This document shows, one piece after another, positions 21,108 through 33,640 of a stretch of DNA of 64,000 bases. The notes below the pieces were generated by a model that was not told the origin of the DNA, searched no databases, and saw nothing but the letters and a program-made list of their open reading frames with translations. The DNA is taken from contig ML677334.1 in NCBI GenBank assembly GCA_007922305.1, positions 61,048,858 through 61,112,857 of the forward strand. Reading direction: 5' to 3'. How positions within the stretch are numbered: position 1 is the first letter of the stretch; each line of letters opens with the position of its first letter. The translations under genes were made by a program, and so were the position numbers. Source of the stretch: Dermatemys mawii. Lineage: Eukaryota > Chordata > Testudines > Dermatemydidae.

Positions 21108-21384
21108 TAATGATCCAATGTCTGGAAGATGAAACCAGACAAATTCAGACTGAAAATGAAGTGTACATTTTTACCAGTGAAGGTAATTAACCATTGGAGC
21201 AACTTACCAAGGGTCATGCTGGATTCTCCATCACTGACAGTTTTTAAATTGAAATTGGATGTTTTTTTTCTAAAAGTTATACTCTGGGGATTATTTTGGG
21301 GAAGTTCTGTGGCCTGTGTAATATAGGGGGTTAGACCTGAGATTATCCCTTCTTCTCTTTGAATCCGTGACTCTATGACTGAGA
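21108..21384 (+). mobile_element. CR1 LINE 3' end
   Basis: The end of the CR1 ORF2 and its 3' UTR: conceptual residues NHWSNLPRVMLDSPSLTVFK, the usual HWN.LP......SPSL..FK motif, then GTGGCCTGTGTAATATAGGGG and the tail GTGACTCTATGACTG. The frame is open for 65 codons but is only a terminal fragment. Confidence 0.8.
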
Positions 21385-22739
21385 AAAAGTTGTAAGTCCA
21401 TTTCTACAAAATTAACATCTAAAGGGTGATCTGTCGTTAAGAATTTAATAACCAATTTTGCAAAAGCCACTTATTAAGGGATAAGCTGTGAAAGTCAAAC
21501 AGCAATAAAATCACACATCTAAAAAATGTGAGGAACAAAACATCAGATTAGTCAAGGGACATTTGGAGGGGAGAGCTGTGATCATGAATTATTAGTGCTA
21601 GCAAAGCAAGAGATTCAACTTATTAACAACAGCAACAAAATCATTCCACTGATGCTTGTACAAGATCATAAGATAACTCCTCCATTAATTATCATTCAAC
21701 ACTTCCAAAACAGGTGCAAAGGAATTAAAAGAAGGGCAACTTAGAATGATAGCTTGTTTGCATTTTAACTTTTCAATTATATATCACTTTACTAAGTAAT
21801 AAATAATGACATTATTAAAACTCCCACCAGGGAATTTAGTTCTTTCTAAGATTGCTCCTTATGAGCTATTTAACATTTCTGGTAAATATGAAGAGCAAGA
21901 TTCTCTTCTCAGACCAGTTAGTTATTAGAATAAATCCACTGATTTAAGTAGAGCTGCTCCTGCTTTGTCCCAACATGAGAGGCCGTACATATATTTTGCA
22001 CTGGGGATATGTTTGTATCAAACAGATGAATTTCATAATAAAGGGAATGGAGGGCAATCAACCCTGGGCAGGGCAGGGAGGGAGAAATTAGTCTGTTTGT
22101 TTTATTAACAATTAAAAAAAATACGGAATTTTTGAACAAAATAAATTGTTTTTAAATGGAAAATACAATTTTTTTGACTAGCCCCTAAACAGGAGGAGGT
22201 TTGACTCACAGGAAAGGCTGTTCTCTACAGCATTATGCTCACAAAGGATTTCCCAGCTCAAAATAATACTGACTCAATCATCATAATCTTTCACAATGAT
22301 CCCTCTGTGTAAGCCTCTTCAAATAGCGCTAAAAGGCAGCTGCTAGGGAGCCTGAATGAGAGCCTAGCTCTATGAGTGTTCTAAGGTCTATATAAATCTC
22401 AGGACTCTGTGGGTTTATGGGGCCAACCCTCTGGCTGCTCCTAAAGAGGTACAATCTCTACCCACCAGTGTGGGATTCAGAAGACACTCTGCAAGGCAGG
22501 CCTAGCAGATTTTCCACCAAAAATTCAGCCCCCTTTCACAGGTTTTTCCTTCGAAAAGGCTGTGAAATAAAACTGAGCATTAGCACTATGGATTTCTTTC
22601 CAGAATTGGAGAGCTGTTCAGCTGTGTGTACAGTCCTTCCAGTGAAAGTCCCCTTGCCCAAGCTTTTGCACACATTTTAGTCAATAATATGGTATGATGA
22701 TCAAACATACTTCTGAAGGGATGTATGCCCCACAATGAT
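21385..22739. other. Intergenic sequence with an AT-rich MITE fragment
   Basis: Contains an AT-rich MITE fragment at about 22095-22183 ending TTTGACTAGCCCC, like the one at 1880-2150. The rest shows no exon or named repeat. Confidence 0.45.
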
Positions 22740-23640
22740 ACTGGAACAGAGAAGGGGAGTTGGAAAGCTCAATTAGGGCACCTGCTAGGAATTACGGGCA
22801 TGACAGGACCAATTAAGCATAAGGCCCAGCTGAGAAGGAGCTGGGTGCCTCTTATAAAGGATGGGCTTCAGAGAGGGAGGTAGAAAGTTCAGGGGAGAGG
22901 ATGGTCTTGTGGGCTTTTTCATATGGGGAACTATGGTAAAAAGGCAGGATAGTTATAGAAAAGCCACTGCAGTGGGGTAAGCCTTGGTAAAAGGGTAGTA
23001 TCTGGATTTTTTAGAAAGTGTTCAGCTGAGGAACAGAACACAGGGGAAATAGAAGAGGGCCTGAAGTTGTTGCTGGAGGAGGAAAGAAGTGGTTTAAGTC
23101 TATATTTTGTGATTTTTTGGGGGCTGGGCAGGAGGGAGGGGGACTTCAAGTAGGAGCCCTATGCTGGAAAGAAAAGTGCATCTAGTGGCTGTGATGCCTA
23201 AGAAGAATACAGGTGCACTGTGGGCCCAGGATGGGGTGTGTGTGGAAAATCTTGCAGATAGGGTAAGATGGAATGAAGTGTTGGGAGACAGTGAGAGTCT
23301 GAATAGGTTTCCCTTGCCTGCTTAATATAGGGTTCCTGTGCTAGAAGCCAGAGGAGAGGATAGGGCTGAATTCTTCTCCAACCCTATTAGGAAAGTTGTG
23401 TGAAAGTCCTGAGACTAGACATGGAAGGACTACTGAGTCTCGATTTGGATCAACAATTGAGTATGATACTTTTAGACTTGTTTGTTGTACTCAATGTTAC
23501 CCTGAAAGGGGTGGAACAGAATCTGTTCTAGCCAGAATCTGATCACCTGCAGAGGCAGACCACAAAGCTGTAGGGAGGGGATGCCAGATGTGGCGAGTAT
23601 GTCCCAGCCATGCTGACAGGTGAATCACTCTTCTACAATT
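22740..23640 (+). mobile_element. Possible LTR-retrotransposon fragment
   Basis: A purine-rich block contains CTTATAAAGG (22850-22859) as a possible TATA box after AGGAGCTGGGTGCC. It continues to ACCCTGAAAGGGGTGGAACAG near 23501-23521. The layout resembles LTR sequence known from reptile genomes. I could not define TG...CA ends or a target duplication, and no protein remains are visible, so this is tentative. Confidence 0.35.
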
Positions 23641-24101
23641 CTGCACTTGGAAATCTGAAATTACTTAAAACAAACTGCAAAAGTCTGTTCTGAAGGCTTC
23701 CATTTATTCTTCTACCACTAAATGCTGGAAAACAGGGCAACTGATGTATGATGATTAACTTCACCTTGAACTCTTAAGATGAAATTCAGGTCCAGGTGAA
23801 ATCAGTTGGTAACCCAATGACTTGAGAGGAGCTGCAATTTCACTCCAAAGGCTTGATATTTTACCCACCTCTTTGAAATAGTGTAACTCCCTAGCCTTCC
23901 AGGGTTTACTGACTCATACCAAGGTGTTTAAGAAGAAAATCGGGCTCATGAACATCACCTCCACTTACTCTAGACAAGAACCAAAGCTAAACAGAATTTA
24001 TATTTCTGGAGCCTCTCTCCGCCCCAATAATCCCAAATCTTAAATTAAAATATTTGTCTCTCTAGTCTATTAAAAATGACTTTTCCTGCTTGTTTGCAGT
24101 G

Positions 24102-24545
24102 TTGTAATTGGTCCAAGGATATTAGAGAAGGTGTATGAAGTAATTTTTTTTTTTTTTGATTGGACCAATTTCTGTTGGTGAAAGAGAGAAGCTTTTGAGC
24201 TACACAGCTCTTCGGGCTTGAGAGAGGTCCTCAGTATCACAGTTAAATACAAAGTGGAACAGATTAAATATAAGATCTTAATATGTGTTGCAAGAAACCA
24301 TTCAAGATTAAGTGGGCAATTAACTTTGTAGTCACAGGACAAAGGTGGGTCTAATGGGTTAGAGATTGGTATAAAAGCAGCATTTCTACTGAATCTTTGA
24401 TTTTTAGTGTCGTAGCAAAGTTAGGAATTTAAACTCCCAAACTTGTCTCTTAGAGCTGATGTGAAAGAGGTCAGATACAAAGTGATTACTTTGTGAAAAG
24501 TATTCAACCATTGGTGATAGACAGTGGCTTTTTTATTATTTAATT
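24102..24545 (+). repeat. Longer copy of the fold-back MITE family
   Basis: Starts with GTTGTAATTGGTCCAAGGATATTAGAGAA, the outer end seen at 4877-4905. It continues with a poly-T-expanded ATTGGACCAATTTCTGTTGG, then GAAGCTTTTGAGCTACACAGCTCTTC. It runs on through CAGTTAAATACAAAGTGGAAC and ACTTTGTGAAAAGTATTCAACC. The internal part is much longer than in the intron 2 copy, so the short copies look like internal deletions of this one. Confidence 0.6.
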
Positions 24546-24689
24546 TATTGCTTTACAGGACTTTATTTCAACCATGCATCCAACTCACAATTTAACTAAA
24601 TAGCCACAGGACCCAAAGACAACTTCAAGGCCACATTGTTTCACAGTATTTATGGAAAGGTGGCATTTTCAGGAGTGAAAATATGTCAG

Positions 24690-25150
24690 TAACATTTAGA
24701 CAGGAGTTCCTTACTGCTGCTGGAGTGGAAAATGCTGTTGTATTGGAAAGTTCACAGCAGGTAGTGTTCGATAAAAAGGGCCCCCTGCAATAAATTCCTC
24801 CTGGCCTTGCTTAACTTCCTTATTTTGTACCAATATTCTTGCCTTGTTCCCTCTCCTGCTCTTTCTCTGCTTGATTGAGTAACCGTAGAAACCAGTTTGT
24901 GCAAGGTCAGCCTGAGATGATACAGAAGAAGACACATACCTAGTATCTTTCCTTTTTCTGTCTTAAACCTATAAATACTGATGTGTGTGTCTAATAAAAC
25001 TGCTGCATGCCTCTGAAGCTACTTGGCCTGAGGGGGGTGCATGTCCTTTGATCAAAGCTACTTGGCCTCAGTGTGTTTCTTATATGGTCTCTGACAGTTT
25101 GAGCTACAGGTCCAACTCCGCACTACCCGGGTGTTGGAACGGTGAGTAGG
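24690..25150 (+). mobile_element. Possible LTR (TATA and poly(A) signals present)
   Basis: TATAAATA at 24970-24977 and AATAAA at 24993-24998 are followed by GTCCAACTCCGCACTACCCGGG and GTTGGAACGGTGAGTAGG. The spacing of TATA box and poly(A) signal is compatible with an LTR of short R region. Ends and target duplication were not found; a cellular 3' end or promoter is the alternative. Confidence 0.3.
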
Positions 25151-27904
25151 ACAAGCTGATTTTTACCTAACAGTCGTATTGACCATGCAGTGTAATCACT
25201 TTTTTGTGAAGTACAGTCAAGTCAACATAGCTCTTCAATGTAAAGACAGCAGTGCCTTGCAGCTGAAGAAATTCTTTCATGAACTAGCACTTAGTTGTTC
25301 CCTCCTATTATAAAACAATCACCTTCAAACTGCCGGGTATGGTATGAGCATAGAAGAACATACAGTCTTTGCCACCAAAGAATGTACAATCTAAAACAAA
25401 CCAAAAACAGGCAAGAGGGGGGTAGAAGTACAAAAATAAAGAAATAGCAACTGTCCTCATTCCTTTTTTCTACCAATAAATGCTGCCCTACTTGTCACCC
25501 TGGCAACTCAGCTTCACGCATTTCTTCTTGGTAATGTGCATTCATTCACCACTGCTTGCCTTTCCTGCCTTCTTGCCCCTACTAATACTGACTGAAGGTT
25601 AATGACCAGAGAAATTGCAACTAATTCACAACTGTTAGAGGCCCAGTTGTCCAAAGGTGCCGCAAGTTTGAGTCCTGCAGACTGCTGCTATTACTCACCC
25701 CAAACTGGAAGGGGGTGGGAGGGAAGCTTGGCTTAAGGGTGAAGGAGTCATCTGTCTTCCAGCTGCTTTATGCTGGGTGAAAGGGCTGGTACAGACTAAA
25801 AGCCTCCTTCCTAGCTGTGTGAGTCTGTACAGTTCTGTATCAGCGGAACAGCTATAGGGATGCTTCACAGAGACTCTCAAGCCCTGACATGGAAGGGAAT
25901 AGCAAGGCTGGGTGGGGTGTTTTGGAGGGTGAAGCCCCAGTGCACAGCAGTGTGGAGGTTCCTGACAGTGAGGGGGTTCAGAGGGCATCCTGGAAAGGCT
26001 GCTGTCACTGGACTGTCTGCTTTCCCCTGGAGCACCCCAGAATTGGCATGTTTAAAGTCACTCTAGTGCTTGCCTACCCTCCCCGGGCTGAGAGTGCTGT
26101 GCATCTTAAGATATATCTACCCTGAAACTGGGTGGTGTAATTCCCAGCTTGGGTAGATGTACACGTGCCAGCTCTGAGCCACTGCAAAAGCTTATGCTGA
26201 AATAAATGTGTTAGTCTCTAAGGTGCCATGAGTACTCCTGTTCTTTTTATGGATACAGGCTAACACAGCTGCTACTCTGAAACCTGCCTTAAGAGTGACA
26301 GTGTAGCCTCTGCGGCTTGGGTGTCTACTCAGGCTAGCAGCCCAAGTACAAACCTGTCTGAGGTGCTAGATGCACACTCCAGGGAGTTAGCCTGAGTTGC
26401 TGCCTGTGCCACTGTGGCCACATTGCTATTTTTAGCATGCTAGCTCAGTCAGAGTCTGATTGTGAGTGTGAGTCTGTCTGAGCTGCGAATTACACCTCTC
26501 AGCTGCAACCAAGATGTACCCTAAATAATATAGCACAGACTCTTACCGTGGCTCTCAATTTATGGTTGGGGTAAGAGCCTCTATACTGCCTCTCCTGCCC
26601 AATAGATATTAACAGCAACAGTTCCTGCTGTTCCTGAATAGCAAAGATCTAGTGTTCAGTGGTTGTAGGACGGAAATCACACCCAGGATTTTTATGTGCT
26701 GCTCTGCTAATTTCTTGGACAAGGACAAAGCAGTTAACTTCCTTTTTCTGTGTGTGTCATACACCATCTGTTGTCAAAATCATTTATGATCGCAGTTGTG
26801 CTTGTCACAACAGCAATAGTTAAGGGCTAGATTCACTGTATGTACACCACCAGCCTGTTATGCTGCATCGGAGAGATTCACACAGAGGAGCAGGTGGTAC
26901 TGCCTGCCCTCTCTAAGGATGATCTCTGGGAAGGTGGTGTTTTCTATCTGCTGAAGTCTCCATGAGAGCTCTACTAATGGAGGCTACACTGAATCAGTAC
27001 ATCTCCCTCCATAACAGTGACAGCACCCCTTGCTCTCCTGTCCTCTTTACCCAGAGGAGAGGTTGTGGTCATTTTGTACTGCGGTCACCCTTCATTGTGA
27101 CTTACTGACCACCAAGGGTTTGATGATGAAGTTATTCTAGGCAGGAATTCATCATAAAACTGTCAGCATAGCAAAATGATTTCCATACTAACTCTGTGTT
27201 TTCACATGCTTGGAATAGTCTGAAAATACTGTTTTGTCTAGAAATTTTCCATGCTTGGTGTCTGCCAAAAGATGAATCACTTTAGAGAGTTTAAACAATA
27301 AATTTCCAGCTGCTCTGGCATATAGAAAGGATTAAAGTTTTCCTATTTTGTAAAAATTCAGCCTTTGCTTTGTCCCCATGAAAAAAAAGTGGCTTGAACA
27401 TGAAAACCACAGGCTAGATGTATAAATAGGCGTTTATGAGGAATACATCTTTTAATACCAGTTTTCCTCCCAAAAGTAAACTATTATGAATGTGCACCAT
27501 GAAATTCAATTAAGCTATGAGCTCCATCTTTCTATTTAGACATATTTAATACCTGGCATCTCCATAGGAGCCAGAAGAAGAATCCTCCCTCCATGCTAAC
27601 AAAGCAGATGTAGAATAACTCTTCAGAAGTTCCTACAGTCAAACTAGCCTTGCCTTGCCTCTCCTAATGTGGGTAGGATCTGTACATCTGCTGTTTCTGG
27701 TTCTCCCTTGGGTATTCCATGCCCTGCACCTTCTCCCTCTTGCAGGGAGCTTCTGCAGAGCCAGGCTCCACTTGGCTGCATGCTCTCTGGGTACCCCACT
27801 CCCTCTCCTGTCAGCCTTCTGACACAAAGGAACTACGTGGGTTTTTCAGCCATGTGGTCACCTCTGGCTGCAAATTAGAGGGGGCTTCATTTGCCCCTTA
27901 GACA
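25150..27904. other. Intergenic sequence with one nested MITE
   Basis: Apart from the MITE at 26111-26525, I see a SINE-tail-like piece near 25345-25440 (AATGTACAATCTAAAACAAACC). Moderately GC-rich patches at 25690-26100 and 27640-27900 have no splice-site context or recognisable peptide. Confidence 0.45.
26111..26525. repeat. DNA-element copy split by a second MITE
   Basis: The outer element runs from AAGATATATCTACCCTGAAAC to CAAGATGTACCCTAAATA, with inverted ends. Inside it, 26183-26284 is a different repeat: AAAGCTTATGCTGAAATAAATG, TTAGTCTCTAAGGTGCC, GAGTACTCCTGTTCTTTTTATGG and ACACAGCTGCTACTCTGAAACC. The order shows the second repeat inserted into the first. Confidence 0.55.
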
Positions 27905-28091
27905 CTGCTTAATTTGTGCCAGGGCTGAGCCCTGGCATATTTAAGCTTGGCAGTTCATAGCCCAGGGCTGAGCCCATAGTTCATTTAAGCTTGGCAGTTC
28001 ATGGCTATGAACTCTGGGCTTGCTGCATCAGTTATGAATGTTAAACATTTATTGCTTGAGCCCCAGCACCTCTTTTGTTACAAATTAAGCA
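27905..28091. repeat. MITE with TGCTTAATTTGT inverted ends and internal duplication
   Basis: Left end TGCTTAATTTGTGCC and right end TTACAAATTAAGCA are inverted. Inside, a segment of about 45 bases is duplicated: GGGCTGAGCCC followed by ATTTAAGCTTGGCAGTTCAT occurs twice in tandem with small differences. Confidence 0.65.
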
Positions 28092-28520
28092 CATCCATTA
28101 AGATGGATGTAGCGTGGTTACCTAGGTAACTGCAGCTGTTTGTAACCTGTAACCTTTTTTAAAAAATTGTAGGAAAACTCAGTGATGGAGTCTTAAAATC
28201 AGATGGCAGTACTGTTTGGGGGTTTAATCCTCTCCGCTTACAGTCTCCAGCTCCCTTGGATCTCAAGAATATATGCCTTTAAAAATTTGCATACAAAATA
28301 AGAATGTGGTGATTTAGCTGTACAGTTTATTAATTATGTGAGATTATGACCTCTGTGTCTCCATCAAGCTGGAACCTCCATTTTGAATGTGCAGCCCTGT
28401 GCCGCCTCTGTTCTTTTACTTACTTGTTGGACTGAAATGCCAACAAATAGTGCTACAGGGCTGACAACTGCAAGTTGTTCAAATAGTGTGGTCTGCAATT
28501 CAAATACAAACATCCTAGAA

Positions 28521-28989
28521 CAGAGGTTCCCAAACTGGTATGCTTACTCCTGGGGATATGTGAGACATCTCTCGGGGTACATGAGAAATTATGCAATGGT
28601 GGATTTTATTTATAAATTTATTTATTTTATTGCATTTTCATAGTAGGCTACTCGGACAAAGCTTTAAAAATCTGTGGGAATTTGTTCTATAAAATATGGT
28701 AGTTGATTCACGTCAGGATATACCAATGAGAACACCGATACAAAGCCCTCACCTCCAATCACCATACAATGTGGGGTCAGTTGTCTAACAACTGTCCCAT
28801 CTAACTGAGCTCCGAACTTAGGGTTTTTTCAGTTGTATACATTGCACTTACAACTATCTGACATAACAGTGAACTATGGATAGTTGGCTAAAGGCAGGCA
28901 GTGTCAAGAAGAACACACAATGTATCGGGTATGTGGGCAACTGGTAGATCTGGAAGTGGATACACAATAAGAAAAGCTTGGGAACTTTG
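28521..28989. mobile_element. hAT-like non-autonomous transposon with degraded 8-bp target duplication
   Basis: Left terminus CAGAGGTTCCCAAACTGG and right terminus AAGCTTGGGAACTTTG are imperfect inverted repeats of the CAGxGGTTCCCAAACT type used by hAT (Charlie-like) elements. Flanks TCCTAGAA (28513-28520) and TTCTAGAC (28990-28997) match at 6 of 8 positions, fitting an aged 8-bp hAT duplication. There is no transposase; the 469-bp interior is non-coding. Confidence 0.75.
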
Positions 28990-29029
28990 TTCTAGACAGT
29001 AGGCTGGTTTCCACCCAGGAGAACTGGTT

Positions 29030-29716
29030 TGTCAAAGGAGAGGTCACTTAGCAATGAAGTCATCTAGAAGGTGTCTCATCACCTGAGGAGGTTGATCTGG
29101 GAGTCACCTGACAGAGGGCCTAGAAGGTTACAAAAGGGCAGGAACTGGTTTATTCAAGTTCTTTGGCCACTTTCACCAGCTCAAGCAGAAGGAATCTACT
29201 GCAAGAGACTGATGAAGTGAGGGAACACTGCTTACATGAACTGAGATGGTCTCCTAAGAGAAGGGTGAGCTAAAGTGAGGGGCATTGCATTCAGGTTATT
29301 AGTTTTATAGAGAGTGCAAATCATACAGAAAACAATCATGCCACTAGGTAAAGAGCAATGGTTTATAATTCTGTGAAAAGCATGTCTCTGTGTGGGTTAC
29401 AATATGTATGTGCCCCTTGAAGAGGTACACTTTGGGCTCAGAGAACCATCTTGGCTGGAATGTTGGGAGACTGTGTTTAAGCTATGGGGGGATCCTGAGG
29501 GGTCAGTCCTGGTCATAGGGGCTAGGCAGTGGGCCCACATAGTGGTAGCTATCAGGGGTGGGTGCTAGGACGGGTCTGTACCTTGAACCTAGGGACCCCT
29601 AGACAGGGGCACTGCCTGGACTCTGTTCAGACTCAAGAGACTTAAAACACACAGATCCAGTGGCTGAGTCCTCTCACATCGGCTCTGGCGAGCAGCACTT
29701 GACCAGAGCTGTGACA
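29030..29716 (+). mobile_element. Possible solo LTR
   Basis: The block opens TGTCAAAGGAG and closes GAGCTGTGACA, giving TGTCA/TGACA ends. The interior has CACCTGACAGAGGGCCTAG and near the end CATCGGCTCTGGCGAGCAGC, which I associate with an abundant turtle LTR. No target-site duplication is apparent at these ends, so the left boundary in particular is uncertain. It contains no protein remains. Confidence 0.4.
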
Positions 29717-31149
29717 GTGCAATTTTTGCTCTGAATGTTGCCTTTCATTACTCAGCAGCCCTACTGGAGCCTCGAGCTGGAAGAACTTTGCATTTCTCAT
29801 CAGCTTTGTGGCTCATTTTGCAATGCTTTTGTTAGGACTTGTTCTTTATCAAAGTGGCTAATGGATAGATGTGTGCTTGTCATGGAGAGCGAAAAAGTGG
29901 GCCCACGGCCATCCAGTGATATCTCAAAGCCTGAATTGATTATAGTTCAGTGGAATTAACTGTTGGCATTTTGATTAGTTTGCTTCATCTCTTGCTTTGA
30001 ATCAAACAGATGTCTTATTCTTTCTTCCATCTGTAAACTATCTTTTTCTTTTGTCTTTCAAAGTGAATTTAATGAGAGAAAAGACCTGGATTAGCAGACT
30101 GGACTCTGAAATTCCCTATTTATCCACTCACTGAATTGTTGCCATCTTGACTAGAGCTGGCCAGAGGCTCACAATTCCATTCTACAACAACTTACAAGGT
30201 TTCAAAACTTGTCTTTGTTCCATACTGGAATGAAAACAAAACCTTTCAATGGTTTTGTGAAATTGAACTGTGTTGAAATATCTACCTGATCTCTCTCAGA
30301 TGTGACCAGAGTCAATCCACCCTGGACTTCTGAAACATTTCTATTGGAAACTTGATCAAAACTGATACATCTTCAGGAATTTTTTGATTTAGATAAAAAT
30401 AGATTAAAAATACACCCAGTTTGTAAAGGGTCATGTTTATAAGGATGCTATTCTGAAGTGGTCATTTTGTTTGACCCTTTTGATTGTGGTGGTTTCCTTC
30501 TGAACATATTCTCTACCTTCTTTCTTCATTCAGTGCTTCTGCATGAAGGATTAGCTACAGATGGAATATCTTCAGCTAAACTCTGTTAATTAGAGCCTTT
30601 AATTGTTTAAATGGAGTGCTTCAGTACACCTATCAATGGGCCAGAAGCCTGGTCCCCCTAAAGCAGTGCACGCATGCATATCTACCTCACATATATCAGG
30701 CCTTGGTAACTTCCACAGCATTGTTCTACTCTCCCCATGGAGGGCACTCAGCAGATTCAGGGTCCACAAACAGGAAAGGAGGTGGAGGCTGGGTAGCATA
30801 GTAAGAAGAGGAATGGGTAGGGCTAAGGAAAGTGCACATCTCTTCCCTTTAGCCCCGTAGAAAAAGTTAGCCAAGGGAGAGTCTGTAGTAGGGCAGCTTT
30901 AAGATACCTGTTCTTCCAGGTAACAAGTGGAACAGCTGGACAAGACACAGCTAGTGAGGAGGCAATGGTCCATTGTGGGTTGCCTGGTCTCCCACAGGTC
31001 CCTGGAGATCTGCCAGCTTTGGGTGTTAGGCATTGTGGCCTTTTCCACAGGGAAGCATATATCACCTCTATGGTGCGATGGATCAGATGCCCCCACCATC
31101 CCCCTGCCATTTTAAGGCTTTTTCTCTGTGAGAGGAAAAGATAAAGGCA

Positions 31150-31252
31150 TGGGTTAAATTCTGCTCTCACTTAGGTGTAGAACTGAACTAACTACTAAAG
31201 TCAGTACTCACTCCAGATTTACACTGATGTAACTGAACTTAATTCAGACCTA
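31150..31252. repeat. Palindromic MITE (second copy)
   Basis: AAATTCTGCTCTCACTTAGGTG at the left faces GATGTAACTGAACTTAATTCAG at the right, with CCAGATTTACACTGATGTAAC inside. Same family as 12674-12790. Confidence 0.5.
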
Positions 31253-31511
31253 CAGTTTATAAACTACAGGATCAGTTAGTGACAGTTTCTGGTGGTGGAT
31301 TTAATGATATGGGAATTTGTCTGCAAAGAAATCAAGACAATCATATTTAATTTCCCACTGAACCACAGAACAGCTTGCCAATGCTAGTATGTATGTTGAA
31401 GATGAAAAACAAGTCATCCAGAATAGATTTTATCACCTTAACTGCCACACAATGGCCACAGAACAAGAGATTTGCAACCTGTTGGAACAGTTTCAACTTC
31501 ACTCAAATGAC

Positions 31512-31541
31512 AAGTGTGTGTGTGTGTGTGTGTGTATGTGT
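31512..31541. repeat. (GT)n microsatellite
   Basis: An almost perfect GT dinucleotide run interrupted once by an A. A shorter one lies near 48656-48673. Confidence 0.9.
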
Positions 31542-32790
31542 GTTAAATGGATGATCACAGGGAAGACTTACCTGAAAATCCTTTCTTGCACTGAGCACTC
31601 AGCCAGTCTAGATTCAACCACACATCTACTTATTAAAATCATTATTAGTTCCAATGTTTTTTTTTTTCTATTGCATCTTATTCCTGAAAATATTACTGTC
31701 ACCACATTAGGTTTAGGTGTTTGGCAGCATTGTTGATTTATGTGGGAATCCCACTGAAATACATGTTTTGAAAGAGTTGCAGCAGATTGAATAAGAGGTT
31801 TCTGAAGGGGATGATTTTTTTTTTGACTGAGAAAATGAAAATTTAGGTTTCATAAATAACATTTATTGTGTGATGCTTTTCTGTTTCACCTAACACAACC
31901 ATGGATGATGAAGTATTCTGCAGTTACACCTTGTTTGGAATTCTGCATTGCTCAGGTTGATTGCATCCAGGCAGTCACCTGTCAGCTTGACAGACAGTAG
32001 CACTGATGAGACAGTTATTCTACAGTGCATTGAGACTGGCTTATCTAAAGAACAGACAGCAAGTTATTTAACCTCTTTCTTATCTTTTTGGTCTTGTACA
32101 CATCATCTCTATGGGCGTTTCTTAACTCTAATCGTCAGTATCTGCCCAGAGAAGTAGAAGAGTGAAATGTTAATCTGCTTCTTGAATTCAGGTGCATAGA
32201 CCCTTCCAAAAAACTCTCAAAACATAACTTGCCTATTAGATGATGCAAAATCACCTGTGGGGAATGTTCTACCTAATGACCTGCAGATACAGATCCTGTC
32301 AGGATGCCTAGGAGAAAAGGAAAGCAACATTACACAGAGGTGTCTGTGAAGAGTCAAAAAGGTCAGAGTAGTTTGACACCAGCTGTGATATTAATCAAAG
32401 ACAGGGATTACTTTAGAGCACTTGGGGACTGTGCACAGATACTGCCAATGCACAGATGGTCTGAACTGTTATCCTGTGAAGTGCCTCACTAATACCCACT
32501 TTGGGGCTACAGTAGCTGAAGCTATCAACAGCTAATCAGCCAGTAGTAATACTTGTGATTAACTAAGAACACCCTATCATTGTCACTTTACAGTCTGGGA
32601 ATAATTGGGAGAAAATGGCTTTGCATTTACATTTTAGGCTTCATTAGTAAGTGGTATCAGTCATCTATGGTGAGTTTGAGGATTAGGTTCTAAGACATTG
32701 GAATGGTTTCTCCAAATATAAAACCAGGATTCACAGAAGTGTTGCCTCCAAAACACTCTTGCAGAATCCTATAACAAAACTGTTGTCCTA

Positions 32791-32918
32791 GACTCCGATT
32801 CAGCAAAGAACTTAAGGACTTGCTTAAACTTAATCATGTCCTTAAGTCCTATTAACTTCAATAAGGATACTCACATGCTGAAAGTTAGACACATACTTAA
32901 GTAATCTACTGAATAGGA
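32791..32918. repeat. Fold-back element, AATCAGCAAAG type
   Basis: CCGATTCAGCAAAGAACTTAAGGACTTGC at the left is mirrored by GTTAGACACATACTTAAGTAATCTACTGAATAGG at the right, around a centre TAACTTCAATAAGGA. It is a degraded near-full-length palindrome of a widespread reptile element. Partial relatives occur near 38710-38785 and 50100-50200. Confidence 0.6.
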
Positions 32919-33228
32919 AACTCACCGCTCCCATAAACTTTGCAGGAGAGTTTGGGTACATGTACATAGCCTGTGGTAGCAAGCCTCCCAGCCCAGGTCA
33001 CCAGGTCTTGTTCTCGCACTCTGAAAATAGCTGTGCAGACAATGCTTTAAAGTTGCGGCTTGGGTTCAGGAGCCTAGGGAAGAGGCCCCCACCTCAAAGT
33101 GCCATCTGCATAGCTATGATTAGATTGTTAGTATAAGCCCTGCCAGCCCAGGTCCATCAACCAAATTGGGAAGCTCGGTGCCGTGACCTGTGAACTGCTG
33201 AGGGTGCAATCCATTCCATCTTCCAGCT

Positions 33229-33632
33229 CATGCGTGGCCAACCTAAGCCTGAGAAGGAGCCAGAATTTACCAATGTACATTGCCAAAGACCCACAGTAAT
33301 ACGTCAGCAGCCCCCATCATTGATGCCCCCCTCCATTCCCAGCATCTCCCACCCTCCAGCAGCCCCACTGATCAGCGCCTCCCAGTCCCTCTCCCCACCT
33401 CCTGATCACCTGTTTTATGGCATGCAGGAGGCTCTGGGGAGATGAGGAAGAAGTAAGGTATGGTAGGCTGCAGGAAGGGGTGGAGTAGGGGCAGGGCCAG
33501 TGGCAGAGCCAAGGGTTGAGCAGTGAGCACACCCAGCACATTGGAAAGTTGGCTTCTATAGATCCAGCCCTGGAGTCGGTGCCTGTACAAGAAGCCACAT
33601 GTAGCTACAGAGTCACAGGTTGGCTACCCTTG
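33229..33632. mobile_element. hAT-like non-autonomous transposon (GGCCAACCT ends)
   Basis: Left end CATGCGTGGCCAACCT and right end AGGTTGGCTACCCTTG are inverted, of the CAGGGGTGGCCAACCT hAT class. Interior landmarks are ATGTACATTGCCAAAGACCC, a C-rich middle and CATTGGAAAGTTGGCTTC. Putative 8-bp flanks (TTCCAGCT and CTTTAGAT) agree at only 4 positions, so the duplication is not convincing. It directly abuts the antisense CR1 that starts at about 33641. Confidence 0.7.
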
Positions 33633-33640
33633 CTTTAGAT

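Larger units (their letters stand above)
29717..33228. other. Intergenic sequence with small palindromic repeats
   Basis: Includes AT-rich MITE sequence near 30152-30380, a palindromic MITE at 31150-31252, a (TG)n run at 31512-31541, a fold-back at 32791-32918 and a GTACAT-type DNA-element fragment near 32940-33130. A less repetitive GC-moderate stretch at 30600-31130 has no exon I can support. Confidence 0.5.

Noticed and set aside
25690..26110. GC-moderate block with frames on both strands
   Set aside because: No motif, no splice context; neighbouring MITEs suggest degraded repeat or unique non-coding DNA.
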